The notes: a model not told the origin generated them from the letters alone. Positions 44,136-52,478 are shown, numbered from the stretch's first letter. The stretch: 64,000 bases of DNA from Winogradskyella endarachnes (GCF_009741275.1 NZ_WOWS01000002.1:310001-374000); one strand, 5' to 3'. Numbers and translations are program-made.

Positions 44136-46076
44136 TTGAAATCGTTATTCACTTCTCTATTTCTGGTTTTTACCATAACTATTTGTAGTCAGCAACGCCA
44201 AATACTCATGGATAGTCTGCTTAATGTTACTCAAGCGTCTAAAGATAGTTCTAAAGTAGCACTTGCACATTCTAGATTGGCTTGGATGTATCTTAATTCT
44301 GATGTGTCCACGGCTAAGGCACATCTAGATACCTCAATGGTTGTTTATTCTAAGCTTAAAGATTTAGATGGTATAGCGATTTCAAATTATAAATATGCAG
44401 TCTACAATCGTGTTACAGGAAATTTTACAGAAGCTCATCGCTATATTGATTCTTATATAGATTACGCCAAAAAAAAGCGAGACACATTTAAGATAGCCAA
44501 TAGTGCTTATCAAAAAGGTGTAATTTATAGTTTGCAAACCGATTACGAATCTAGTTTAAAAGAGTATCATAAAACTTTAAGGCTTTACGAAGCTATTAAA
44601 GATTCTGCCAGCATAGGTTTTACTCTCAATAGTATTGGTATTGTTTATAAAAATTTAAAGAACTACGATAAGGCTATTAAAAATTATGAACAAGCGGTTG
44701 CTTTGCATCAAAAAATGAACGATAAAGGTAACTTGGCCAATGTTTATAATAGCATTGGCGCAGCTTATGCCGAACAAGGGAAATCAGATAAAGCTTTAGA
44801 GTATTACAAGAAAACGTTAGCATTAGATAAGGAAATAGGAAACAATTGGGGCACTGCTAAAGTAGGTAATAACATAGGGCATATTTATATTGAAAAAGAG
44901 AAGTATAATCAAGCTCTACAATATTTAAATAATGCCTTAAAAATTCAAAGAAAGCATAATTACGAAGCCGATATCGCTGAAACATTAACACAGTTAAGTG
45001 TGGTGTACCTCAATTTGGGGAATTATCAAAAAAGTGAAGCACTAATCCAAGAGGTTTTTGAAAATGATATACCTTCGGTTAAAGAGTATCAGGCTGCACA
45101 TCAACAAGCCTACAGAATTTATAGTGCTACTAATCAACCTAAAAAAGCACTAGAACATTACAAGGCTTACACTATATATAAGGATAGTATTTTCAATGAA
45201 AACAACCTAAAGAATATTAATGCGCTTCAAATTCAATTTGAAACCGAGAAAAAAGACAAATCTATTCTGCAGCAACAAATAACCTTGCAAGAGCAAGACA
45301 TTGAAATTCAAAAAAAGGATAGACGCTTTTTCTATGTTTCAGGTTTGGTTGTATTATTATTGTTAATTGCCATAGCGTCATGGATTGTCTTTAGACAAAA
45401 ACAAAAACGAAAAAATCAAGAGTTAATAACCCTTAAAAGAGAATATCAAATTAAATCTTTAGAATCCTTAATCGAAGGAGAAGAGAAAGAGCGTTTACGT
45501 ATTGCTAAGGAATTGCATGATGGTGTCAATGGAGATTTATCTGCCATTAAGCACAAACTTTCAACGCTATTAGAGATGAATAATAACGTTATTAATGAAG
45601 CCATAGCCATGATTGACAGCTCTTGTGAGCAAGTGAGAGCTATTTCGCATAATTTAGTACCACCATCTTTAGAGAATTTTAATCTTATTGAAGCAACAGA
45701 AAATTATTGTGCTAACTTAGATGCCGTAAGTAAAGAGCAAATAACCTTTCAACATCTTGGCGACGATGTTGGTTTAACCAAAAAAGCAGAGGTTAATGCC
45801 TTCAGAATTATTCAAGAACTAATTACTAATGCTCTAAAACATGCAGAGGCAAGCGAGATTAATGTGCAAATAAGCCATAGAAACAATCTTGTTCAAATTA
45901 CAGTAGAAGATGACGGTAAAGGTTTTGATAAAGATAAGGTAGATTCGCAAGGTATTGGGCTGAGTAATATACAGTCTAGAGTAGATTACCTCAATGCTAA
46001 TTTAGATGTAATTTCTAATGCTCAGGGCACTTCATATACTATTGATATAGATTTAAATAATTTGAATGACAACTAA
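44136..46076 (+). CDS. TPR-containing sensor histidine kinase (NarL-type partner; TTG start)
   Basis: The 646-residue protein begins with a signal peptide (FTITICSQ) at a TTG codon; no ATG in frame lies upstream. A periplasmic region of about 300 residues carries at least six tetratricopeptide repeats (for example YDKAIKNYEQAVALHQKMND), then one membrane helix at about residues 400-420 (VLLLLIAIASWIVF), a HisKA_3 dimerisation domain with His461 in AKELHDGVNGDL, and a HATPase domain (ELITNALKHAEA, VEDDGKGFD, GIGLSNIQSRV). The N-terminal TPRs probably sense a periplasmic protein or peptide. Its last 11 bases overlap the response regulator gene. Confidence 0.9.
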   Translation: MKSLFTSLFLVFTITICSQQRQILMDSLLNVTQASKDSSKVALAHSRLAWMYLNSDVSTAKAHLDTSMVVYSKLKDLDGIAISNYKYAVYNRVTGNFTEAHRYIDSYIDYAKKKRDTFKIANSAYQKGVIYSLQTDYESSLKEYHKTLRLYEAIKDSASIGFTLNSIGIVYKNLKNYDKAIKNYEQAVALHQKMNDKGNLANVYNSIGAAYAEQGKSDKALEYYKKTLALDKEIGNNWGTAKVGNNIGHIYIEKEKYNQALQYLNNALKIQRKHNYEADIAETLTQLSVVYLNLGNYQKSEALIQEVFENDIPSVKEYQAAHQQAYRIYSATNQPKKALEHYKAYTIYKDSIFNENNLKNINALQIQFETEKKDKSILQQQITLQEQDIEIQKKDRRFFYVSGLVVLLLLIAIASWIVFRQKQKRKNQELITLKREYQIKSLESLIEGEEKERLRIAKELHDGVNGDLSAIKHKLSTLLEMNNNVINEAIAMIDSSCEQVRAISHNLVPPSLENFNLIEATENYCANLDAVSKEQITFQHLGDDVGLTKKAEVNAFRIIQELITNALKHAEASEINVQISHRNNLVQITVEDDGKGFDKDKVDSQGIGLSNIQSRVDYLNANLDVISNAQGTSYTIDIDLNNLNDN

Positions 46077-46701
46077 TATTGCTATAACAGATGATCATGA
46101 AATGGTACTTCGTGGTATAGAAACCATGTTAAATACAACTGCAGAAATTAAAGTTACTGCAACCTATACCAATGCCAAAGAAACTATTGAAGGGTTAAAG
46201 AACAATCAACCAGATGTCTTGCTGTTAGATATTAATTTACCAGATATCAACGGGATAGATTTAAGTAAACAATTACTAAAAAGCCATAAGGATTTAAAAA
46301 TAATAGCATTAACTAATTTTGATGATATAACTTATGTAAAACGCATGTTTAAAAATGGTATTCATGGCTATTTATTGAAAAATGCTGATAAGTTAGAGTT
46401 GGTAACTGCACTAAAAACGGTATTATCTGGTGAATTATATATTCAAAAAAGTATAAATGCTCGATTGCTGAATCATACCAAAACCATGCCGTTTGATAAT
46501 GGTCTTAATATAAAACTTACCAGAAGAGAGCACGATGTTCTTATTGCAATTTCTGAAGAACTAACCACACAACAAATTTCAGAAAAGCTATTTATTAGTC
46601 CTAAAACTGTTGAAACCCATCGCATGAACATTATGAGCAAACTTGGTGCAAAAAATAGTGTCGGTATAGTGAAAATTGCCATTGAGAAAGAACTGATTTA
46701 A
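46066..46701 (+). CDS. NarL/LuxR-type response regulator
   Basis: The 211-residue regulator has a receiver domain with phosphoacceptor Asp55 (VLLLDINLPD), the switch Thr in ALTNFDD and Lys in GYLLKN, and a LuxR helix-turn-helix (LTRREHDVLIAISEELTTQQISEKL...SPKTVETHRMNI region). It overlaps the sensor gene by 11 bases and is its cognate partner. Targets are unknown; the upstream secreted-protein genes in the same unit are the obvious candidates, and an inverted repeat lies before them at 41505-41524. Confidence 0.93.
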   Translation: MTTNIAITDDHEMVLRGIETMLNTTAEIKVTATYTNAKETIEGLKNNQPDVLLLDINLPDINGIDLSKQLLKSHKDLKIIALTNFDDITYVKRMFKNGIHGYLLKNADKLELVTALKTVLSGELYIQKSINARLLNHTKTMPFDNGLNIKLTRREHDVLIAISEELTTQQISEKLFISPKTVETHRMNIMSKLGAKNSVGIVKIAIEKELI

Positions 46702-46796
46702 AATCGCTGTTGAGCGTTGGTCCATTTGATGTATAAATATTAAATCAATATGAAAATTATCCAATTGCAAAATGGATAAGGATAGTATTATTGATG

Positions 46797-46804
46797 TAAC
46801 TTTG
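46797..46804 (+). promoter_or_regulatory. -7 promoter box (TAACTTTG) for prmA
   Basis: An exact TAnnTTTG match 14 bases before the ATG. Upstream lies an inverted repeat, TTATCCA/TGGATAA (46757-46779), which could be an operator. Confidence 0.5.
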
Positions 46805-46818
46805 CACTTTAAATTAAC

Positions 46819-47658
46819 ATGATGTCTAATACAATTTACATAGGTTACAATTTTAAAGTAAAACCATTACAGCCAGCTACTGAAATCCTCATTGCAGAAC
46901 TTGGTTACGCAGGTTTTGAAAGTTTTGTAGAAACTGAAGAAGGCGTTACGGCATACATTCAAAAAGATGAATGGAATGAAAACATCTTAGATGATATCTA
47001 TATTTTAAGTTCAGATGAATTTGAAATTACATCAGAATTCAACGAAATTGAGCAAACCAACTGGAATGAAGAATGGGAGAAAAACTTTAACCCAATCATT
47101 GTTGATGATGTAGTATCTGTACGTGCACCTTTTCATGAAAAACCAGACACTAAATACGATTTAATTATAGAACCAAAAATGAGTTTTGGTACAGGTCATC
47201 ATGAAACCACATATATGATGATTCAACATATATTAAAAAACGATTTTGTAGGTAAATCGGTTTTAGATATGGGTTGTGGTACTGGTGTTTTAGCCATTTT
47301 AGCAGAGAAAGTTGGAGCAACTAAATTAGACGCTATTGATATAGATAATTGGTGTTATCTCAATAGTTTAGAAAACGTAGAACGTAATGATTGTAATAAC
47401 ATTTCTGTTTACGAAGGCGATGTAAAGTTATTAAAAGGTAAATCTTACGATAGCATCATTGCTAATATTAATAGAAACATTCTTTTGGCTGATATCTCAA
47501 GTTATGCAAAATGTTTAAATACAAACGGAACGCTATATTTAAGTGGATTTTATGAGGAGGATATTCCAATTATAACTGCAGAATGTGAAAAACACATGTT
47601 AAAATTGAATGAAACTATACAAAAAGGACGTTGGGTATCGTTAAAATTTATAAATTAG
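46819..47658 (+). CDS. prmA: Ribosomal protein L11 methyltransferase
   Basis: PrmA trimethylates lysines of ribosomal protein L11. The 279-residue enzyme has a family-specific N-terminal domain (WNEEWEKNFNPI), FGTGHHETT, the SAM-binding VLDMGCGTGVLAI and the IIANINRNIL motif. The start may be 46819 or the next codon 46822 (both ATG). It is followed by clpS 64 bases later; this pairing is common in relatives. Confidence 0.95.
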   Translation: MMSNTIYIGYNFKVKPLQPATEILIAELGYAGFESFVETEEGVTAYIQKDEWNENILDDIYILSSDEFEITSEFNEIEQTNWNEEWEKNFNPIIVDDVVSVRAPFHEKPDTKYDLIIEPKMSFGTGHHETTYMMIQHILKNDFVGKSVLDMGCGTGVLAILAEKVGATKLDAIDIDNWCYLNSLENVERNDCNNISVYEGDVKLLKGKSYDSIIANINRNILLADISSYAKCLNTNGTLYLSGFYEEDIPIITAECEKHMLKLNETIQKGRWVSLKFIN

Positions 47659-47722
47659 TAGAGATTTATAAATCGAGTCTGTCACACTTAGTACAGAAAT
47701 AGTGCTTAAAAAGAGATTTAAG

Positions 47723-47995
47723 ATGACAAAAGAAAAATACTCAGAAGAGCTGCTTTTACAAGAAGAAGTAGTTAAAGAAAATGAAATTGTGTTATTTAAT
47801 GATGAGGTTAATACCTTTGATCACGTTATTGATACTTTAATATATGCATGTGACCATATGCCAGAACAAGCCGAACAATGTGCGTTATTAGTACATTACA
47901 AAGGTAAATGCACAGTAAAAACGGGTCCTTACGAAGATTTAGAGCCAAGATGCTCTAAGCTTTTACAAGCTGGCCTTAGTGCAGAAATAGTTTAA
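47723..47995 (+). CDS. clpS: ATP-dependent Clp protease adaptor ClpS
   Basis: ClpS delivers N-degron substrates to the ClpAP/ClpCP protease. The 90-residue protein has the conserved VLFNDEVNTFDHVIDTL, the helix with H-M region ACDHMPEQAEQCALLVHYKG, and ends LLQAGLSAEIV. An upstream in-frame GTG at 47702 would add seven atypical residues, so ATG 47723 is chosen. A strong terminator follows. Confidence 0.95.
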   Translation: MTKEKYSEELLLQEEVVKENEIVLFNDEVNTFDHVIDTLIYACDHMPEQAEQCALLVHYKGKCTVKTGPYEDLEPRCSKLLQAGLSAEIV

Positions 47996-47996
47996 T

Positions 47997-48024
47997 AAAA
48001 ATCCCACGCTTAGTGGGATTTTTT
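47997..48024 (+). terminator. Intrinsic terminator after clpS
   Basis: An 11-bp perfect stem (AAAAATCCCAC/GTGGGATTTTT) with loop GCTTA continues into a T run. Confidence 0.88.
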
Positions 48025-48057
48025 ATTTAAGTACGCTTAGTTTTATTTAGTGTGAGC

Positions 48058-48327
48058 TTATTTAGTCATTCTACCAACAGCACAACTCACAAAAGACTTT
48101 GCTTTTTTGGGTAATGAGTTAGCATCGCCAACAATAGGATACCCTAAATCTGATAACTTCTGTTTTACAGATTCAATTTCAGTTTCAGAAACAGTATTAA
48201 AACTTACTTCATCAGTTTCGTTATTAACGATTACTTCAGAAATACCATCTAGTTTAGACAACTGTGTTACGATTGTGTTGGCACAACCACCACATTTTAA
48301 GTTTTGTATGTTAAATGAATTTTTCAT
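48058..48327 (-). CDS. Heavy-metal-associated (HMA) domain protein
   Basis: The 89-residue protein has the ferredoxin-like HMA fold with the metal motif LKCGGCA (Cys12 and Cys15), as in copper chaperones and mercury-binding proteins, plus a short C-terminal tail with a further Cys (SFVSCAVGRM). It may bind Cu or another soft metal. It is the last gene of the minus-strand sulfur locus, separated from the hydrolase gene by a palindromic repeat. Confidence 0.88.
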   Translation of the reverse strand: MKNSFNIQNLKCGGCANTIVTQLSKLDGISEVIVNNETDEVSFNTVSETEIESVKQKLSDLGYPIVGDANSLPKKAKSFVSCAVGRMTK

Positions 48328-48370
48328 GTTTATTAATTTTTATAGACTTCTTGAGTCTGTTTTTCCTTAT

Positions 48371-48431
48371 TAATGATTGAATACAAGACCTGCTAGGTTT
48401 TTAAAACCTGCTAGGTCAGGTCTAATCATTA
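48371..48431. repeat. Palindromic intergenic repeat, copy 3 (longest)
   Basis: The core AGACCTGCTAGGTTTTTAAAACCTGCTAGGTCAGGTCT spans 48386-48422, with outer arms AATGATT/AATCATT. It lies between the hydrolase and HMA genes and may also act as a transcription terminator. It shares the AGGTTTTTAAAACCTG core with copy 1. Confidence 0.75.
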
Positions 48432-48437
48432 TTTCAT

Positions 48438-49844
48438 TTACAATGTTGTAGGGCAAACAAAATCAGTTACAGGTAAATCTGTATTTTTAATTGCACCAAA
48501 TCCGCCTTCAACATCTATTAAATTATTGTAACCTCTTGCTTTTAATATAGATTCTGCAATAACGGAACGATATCCACCAGCACAATGCACGTAGTATGTT
48601 TTGTCTTTATCCACTTCGTTCATTTTTTCATTAATAAAATCTAAAGACAAGTGTTGCGCATCTTCTATATGAGATGATAAATACTCCCCATCTTTTCTAA
48701 CATCTAGAATATTAAGTTTACTTTCTTTAGCTTTTTTAGCAAATTCTTCGGCTGTAATCGATGGTAACGTTTCAATATCTTTTCCTGCATTTTGCCAAGC
48801 TTCTAAACCACCTTCAAGATAACCTAAGGTATTATCGTAACCCACACGCGATAACCTTGTAACAGCTTCTTCAGATTTACCTTCAGGCACCACTAATACA
48901 ATAGGTTGTTTAATGTCTTTAATTAAAGCACCAACCCAAGGCGCAAAACCACCGTTTAATCCAATAAATATAGAATTAGGAATATGCGCTTTTAAGAAGT
49001 CGGCTTGAGTTCTAACATCTAAAACTAATGCAGATTCATGGTTAGCCATAGCTTCAAACTCTTCTGGATTAAGTGCTACATTTCCTGTTTTTAAAACAGT
49101 TTCAAATGTATCGTAACCCATTTTATTCATCATTGCATTTTTAGCAAAATACTGCGGAGGAGGCGCAATGCCATCTAAAACTTCGTCAACAAATTCTGCT
49201 TTTGTCATATCTGCACGTAAAGCATAATTTGTTTTTTTCTGTTCACCTAAAACACCAACCGTTTCTTTGCTTAAATTTTTACCACACGCAGAACCAGCAC
49301 CATGAGCTGGATAAACAATAACATCATCCTCTAGAGTCATAATTTTATTGCGAAGCGAATCGTATAACATACCAGCTAAGTCTTCTTTTGTTAAATCAGA
49401 TTTAATGGCTAAATCTGGACGGCCAACATCACCTAAAAATAGGGTGTCACCAGAAAAAATAGCGTGATTTTTGCCGTTTTCATCTATTAATAAATATGTT
49501 GCAGACTCTAAAGTATGTCCTGGAGTGTGTAAAACTTTAAGGGTAACTTTGCCTAGTTTAAGCTCTTCGCCATCTGAAGCAGTATGAATATCATATTCTG
49601 TGCTAGCACCTGGTCCATATACAATTGTTGCACCAGTTGCTTTTGCTAAATCTACGTGACCAGAAACAAAATCGGCATGGAAATGTGTTTCTAGAATATA
49701 TTTAATCTTTGAATTATTAGCTTCAGCTTTATCAATATACTGCTTAACTTCTCGTAATGGGTCTATTATAGCAACTTCACCATCAGATTCAATGTAATAA
49801 GCACCTTGTGCTAAACAGCCAGTATATAATTGTTCAATTTTCAT
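48438..49844 (-). CDS. Metallo-beta-lactamase-fold hydrolase with two rhodanese domains
   Basis: The 468-residue protein resembles persulfide dioxygenase-rhodanese fusions that oxidise glutathione or low-molecular-weight persulfide to sulfite. The N-terminal domain has the metal motif THFHADFVSGH, LHTPGHT, FSGDTLFLGDVGRPD and YPAHGAGSACG. The first rhodanese domain (about residues 255-360) has no Cys in its active loop (VVPEGKSEEA), so it is probably inactive. The second (about residues 375-455) has the catalytic Cys in YVHCAGGYRS. It has a -7 box TAAATTTG at 49872-49865 and a TTTGTCACAAA motif at 49900. Confidence 0.9.
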   Translation of the reverse strand: MKIEQLYTGCLAQGAYYIESDGEVAIIDPLREVKQYIDKAEANNSKIKYILETHFHADFVSGHVDLAKATGATIVYGPGASTEYDIHTASDGEELKLGKVTLKVLHTPGHTLESATYLLIDENGKNHAIFSGDTLFLGDVGRPDLAIKSDLTKEDLAGMLYDSLRNKIMTLEDDVIVYPAHGAGSACGKNLSKETVGVLGEQKKTNYALRADMTKAEFVDEVLDGIAPPPQYFAKNAMMNKMGYDTFETVLKTGNVALNPEEFEAMANHESALVLDVRTQADFLKAHIPNSIFIGLNGGFAPWVGALIKDIKQPIVLVVPEGKSEEAVTRLSRVGYDNTLGYLEGGLEAWQNAGKDIETLPSITAEEFAKKAKESKLNILDVRKDGEYLSSHIEDAQHLSLDFINEKMNEVDKDKTYYVHCAGGYRSVIAESILKARGYNNLIDVEGGFGAIKNTDLPVTDFVCPTTL

Positions 49845-49899
49845 AAATAGTATTCGTTATAATGCAAATTTACAAAAGTTCATTTTCAGAATTGTAATA

Positions 49900-49910
49900 T
49901 TTGTCACAAA
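49900..49910. promoter_or_regulatory. Candidate operator TTTGTCACAAA before the hydrolase gene
   Basis: A near-palindromic TTTGTCACAAA lies 56 bases upstream of the hydrolase gene and about 28 bases upstream of its -7 box. The inverted form TGTGACAAA occurs at 51744-51752 in the gap after the Crp-like gene. It is a candidate site for that regulator. Confidence 0.4.
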
Positions 49911-49915
49911 GTCTA

Positions 49916-50719
49916 TTAAAATAGCTCTTTCAAAGTAATGTAAATTGCCATGATTAAAGTAAAATAGCCAAAGCCTTTTTTTAGGCCTTTAGCACTTATC
50001 TTTTTAGTTAATGCTAATCCAATTAATATACCAATTATTGAAATAATAGTAAATTTAATTAAGAAATTCCAATCAATATCAATGGTATTTAAATCCCCTA
50101 AAAAACCTATTAAGGATTGAATTGCAATTATAAATAACGATGTGCTAATGGCCTTTTTAATAGGTAGTTTTACTAAAAGGACCAAGGCAGGTACAATTAA
50201 AAATCCACCACCTGCACCAACTAAACCTGCCAATGCACCAATACCAATGGCTTGAGTTCCGATAGCTAAATAATGACTGTTGTTGTATTCTTTTATTTCG
50301 TTATCTGCGGTAATATCTTTAGATTTTATCATAGACCAACCAGCTAGCAACATGATAAGCGCAAAGACTAACATTATAAAAAGAGAGTTGGTTAAATTAA
50401 AATCTCCTATGGAAAATAAAATATCTGGTAGATTAGGTATTACCAAACTTCTCATCATAAAAACAGTAAGAATGGATGGAATTGCAAAAATGATAGCCGT
50501 TTTAAAATCGATAGTTTTTTTTCTAATATTTCTAAAGGTTCCAATAAGCGCAGTACTACCAACCACAAAAAGCGAATAACTAGTGGCAACTATAGGGCTA
50601 AAGTTTAAAAAATAAACCAAAATAGGGACTGTTAAAATGGAACCTCCTCCTCCAATTAAGCCAAGGACAAGACCTACTATTAACGCTCCAATATAGCCTA
50701 TAATTTCAACGAGTTCCAT
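49916..50719 (-). CDS. TauE/SafE-family sulfite or sulfonate exporter
   Basis: The 267-residue inner-membrane protein has about eight helices and the family's two repeated glycine-rich motifs, GLGLIGGGGSILTVPILVYFL at residues about 18-38 and GLVGAGGGFLIVPALVLL at about 165-182. TauE/SafE proteins export sulfite, sulfoacetate or taurine-derived acids. Its gene overlaps the next upstream gene by one base and sits beside thiosulfate-type YeeE genes, so export of sulfite from persulfide oxidation is likely (inference). Confidence 0.88.
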   Translation of the reverse strand: MELVEIIGYIGALIVGLVLGLIGGGGSILTVPILVYFLNFSPIVATSYSLFVVGSTALIGTFRNIRKKTIDFKTAIIFAIPSILTVFMMRSLVIPNLPDILFSIGDFNLTNSLFIMLVFALIMLLAGWSMIKSKDITADNEIKEYNNSHYLAIGTQAIGIGALAGLVGAGGGFLIVPALVLLVKLPIKKAISTSLFIIAIQSLIGFLGDLNTIDIDWNFLIKFTIISIIGILIGLALTKKISAKGLKKGFGYFTLIMAIYITLKELF

Positions 50720-50720
50720 A

Positions 50721-51137
50721 TTAATGTGGTAGTTTGTTTTTTGTTAAGCCATATATGTAAGTACCAAGTAGTGCAGCAGCAATTACAATTAAAATAGAGA
50801 ATGCACCAGTACCAATTAAAATATACATTGGTCCTGGACATGCACCACACAACGCCCAACCTAAGCCAAAAATGAGGCCTCCTAAAATGTAGCGTATAAA
50901 TCCTCGCTCTTTTAAAGGAACTCTGAGAAAGGTGCCTTCAGTATTTTTTATTTTCATTTTATTAGAAACTAATAGTAAAATTATACCTGTGACAACTGCA
51001 GAACCTATAATACCATACATATGGAAGGACTGAAACTTAAACATCTCAAAAATTCGATACCAAGACACGGCTTCAGATTTTACCAAAACAATACCAAACA
51101 CAATTCCAACCGTTAAAAATTTTAAATACTTTCCCAT
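50721..51137 (-). CDS. YeeE/YedE half-transporter (DUF6691 type)
   Basis: The 138-residue membrane protein has four helices and the conserved motif LGWALCGACPGPMYI, whose Cys residues are typical of YeeE/YedE sulfur-compound transporters. It is paired with the following 186-residue YeeE protein; the two short proteins probably together make the unit that is fused in larger relatives. It follows that gene by 2 bases. Confidence 0.86.
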   Translation of the reverse strand: MGKYLKFLTVGIVFGIVLVKSEAVSWYRIFEMFKFQSFHMYGIIGSAVVTGIILLLVSNKMKIKNTEGTFLRVPLKERGFIRYILGGLIFGLGWALCGACPGPMYILIGTGAFSILIVIAAALLGTYIYGLTKNKLPH

Positions 51138-51139
51138 AA

Positions 51140-51700
51140 TTAAAATAGTATTGGATAAATAAGATGAATCATAATTAAACCTCCAGCAAAAAAGCCGATT
51201 ACGGCAATTAATGATGGTAGTTGTAAGCTACTTAAGCCAGTTATTGCATGGCCAGATGTACAACCTCCTGCATAGCGTGTTCCAAACCCTACTAAAAACC
51301 CACCAACTATAAGAATTAAGATGCCTTTTAAACTAAACACGGCATCCCAACTAAATAATTCTGGTGGTACTAAACTTTGCCCAACATTATTAAATCCGTA
51401 TGCATTTAAATCTTTTATGGTGGTTTCACTAAGATTAATATGTGTTGTAGGATTAGACAATAGATAGTGAGCAATAAATCCACCTAAAATTGCACCTAAT
51501 ACAACAACGAGATTCCAGCGTTGGCTTTTCCAATCAAATTTAAAAAACTCTACACGCTTACCTGCGCCACTAATTGCGCATAAGGTTCTTAAGTTAGATG
51601 ACATGCCAAAAGTTCTTCCAAAATAAAGTAGAGTAAACATAATTATTGCTAGCAATGGACCTGTTACATACCAAGGCCATGGTTCTAAAATATATTCCAT
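51140..51700 (-). CDS. YeeE/YedE-family thiosulfate-type transporter subunit
   Basis: The 186-residue membrane protein has about five helices and the motif GTRYAGGCTSGHAITGL, in which the Cys is implicated in thiosulfate uptake in YeeE. It is followed immediately by the 138-residue partner. Transport of thiosulfate or a related sulfane compound is inferred. Confidence 0.87.
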   Translation of the reverse strand: MEYILEPWPWYVTGPLLAIIMFTLLYFGRTFGMSSNLRTLCAISGAGKRVEFFKFDWKSQRWNLVVVLGAILGGFIAHYLLSNPTTHINLSETTIKDLNAYGFNNVGQSLVPPELFSWDAVFSLKGILILIVGGFLVGFGTRYAGGCTSGHAITGLSSLQLPSLIAVIGFFAGGLIMIHLIYPILF

Positions 51701-51743
51701 TTAATAATAGGTTGTAAAATTAAGTTAGTTTATAAAAACGTTA

Positions 51744-51752
51744 TGTGACAAA
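51744..51752. promoter_or_regulatory. Candidate operator TGTGACAAA between the Crp-like gene and yeeE
   Basis: Inverted copy of the TTTGTCACA motif, followed by a second GTGAC (51754-51758). It lies 44 bases upstream of the first transporter gene, consistent with control by the Crp-like regulator. Confidence 0.4.
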
Positions 51753-51757
51753 AGTGA

Positions 51758-52393
51758 CTAAAAGTCTAAAACAGAGATTTTATTTCTGCCGAGTTCTATT
51801 TTGTTTTCGCGCTCTAATTGTTTTAAAAGTCTCGAAATAACTACGCGAGAAGTGTGCAGGTCTTCTGCAATTTCTTGATGTGTAATTTCTAAATTAGTTG
51901 AAGCAGAAAGTTTAACATGGTCAGTAAGGTACTTAAATAAACGCTCGTCCATTTTCATAAATGCAAGGGTATCTATGGTTTCAAGCATTTCATCAAATCT
52001 AACCTGATAACTTTGAAGTATAAAGTTTCTCCATGTTTCATTGGTGTTAAACCATAGTTTCATGTTTTCTATTGGTATCATAATTACGGTGACCTCTTCG
52101 TCTGCTATAGCACGTATTTTACTTACGGATTTTACCATGCAGCAAGTTAATGACATGGCACAAGTATCACCAGATTCTAAAACATAGAGTAGAAGTTCGT
52201 CTCCATTATCATCTTCTCTTAAAACTTTAATATTACCAGAAATTAAAAGAGGAATGTAATTTAAGTCTTGCCCTATATCTATTATGATATCAGACTTTTT
52301 AAATGTTTTTAAAAAGGCAACGTTAGCAATTTTATCGATTAATTCTGAATCGAATAGGTAGTTGAATGGTTGTAATAAATCTTTAGAAATCAT
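51758..52393 (-). CDS. Crp/Fnr-family regulator with C-x5-CC sensor cluster
   Basis: The 211-residue regulator has an N-terminal cyclic-nucleotide-binding-type jelly roll, a dimerisation helix, and a Crp-type helix-turn-helix (QEIAEDLHTSRVVISRLLKQ). In the effector pocket region GDTCAMSLTCCMVKS, Cys78, Cys84 and Cys85 replace the usual cAMP-binding Arg/Ser, so it is unlikely to bind cAMP. With sulfur genes downstream, the cysteines may sense persulfide or redox state (inference). A TATTTTTG -7 box (52405-52398) ends only 4-5 bases before the ATG. Confidence 0.9.
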   Translation of the reverse strand: MISKDLLQPFNYLFDSELIDKIANVAFLKTFKKSDIIIDIGQDLNYIPLLISGNIKVLREDDNGDELLLYVLESGDTCAMSLTCCMVKSVSKIRAIADEEVTVIMIPIENMKLWFNTNETWRNFILQSYQVRFDEMLETIDTLAFMKMDERLFKYLTDHVKLSASTNLEITHQEIAEDLHTSRVVISRLLKQLERENKIELGRNKISVLDF

Positions 52394-52431
52394 ACCTCAA
52401 AAATACTAATTTAAAAATTTGAAATAAATAG

Positions 52432-52464
52432 TTTGGTGGTATTTTAATAAATGTATTATATTTG
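52432..52464 (+). promoter_or_regulatory. Promoter of tRNA-Arg
   Basis: TTTG at 52432-52435 and TATATTTG at 52457-52464 are 21 bp apart, 14 bases upstream of the tRNA. Confidence 0.65.
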
Positions 52465-52478
52465 CACCCACTAAAAAT

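Noticed and set aside
47702-47722. GTG start for ClpS
   Set aside because: It adds seven residues absent from the family; the ATG at 47723 is standard.
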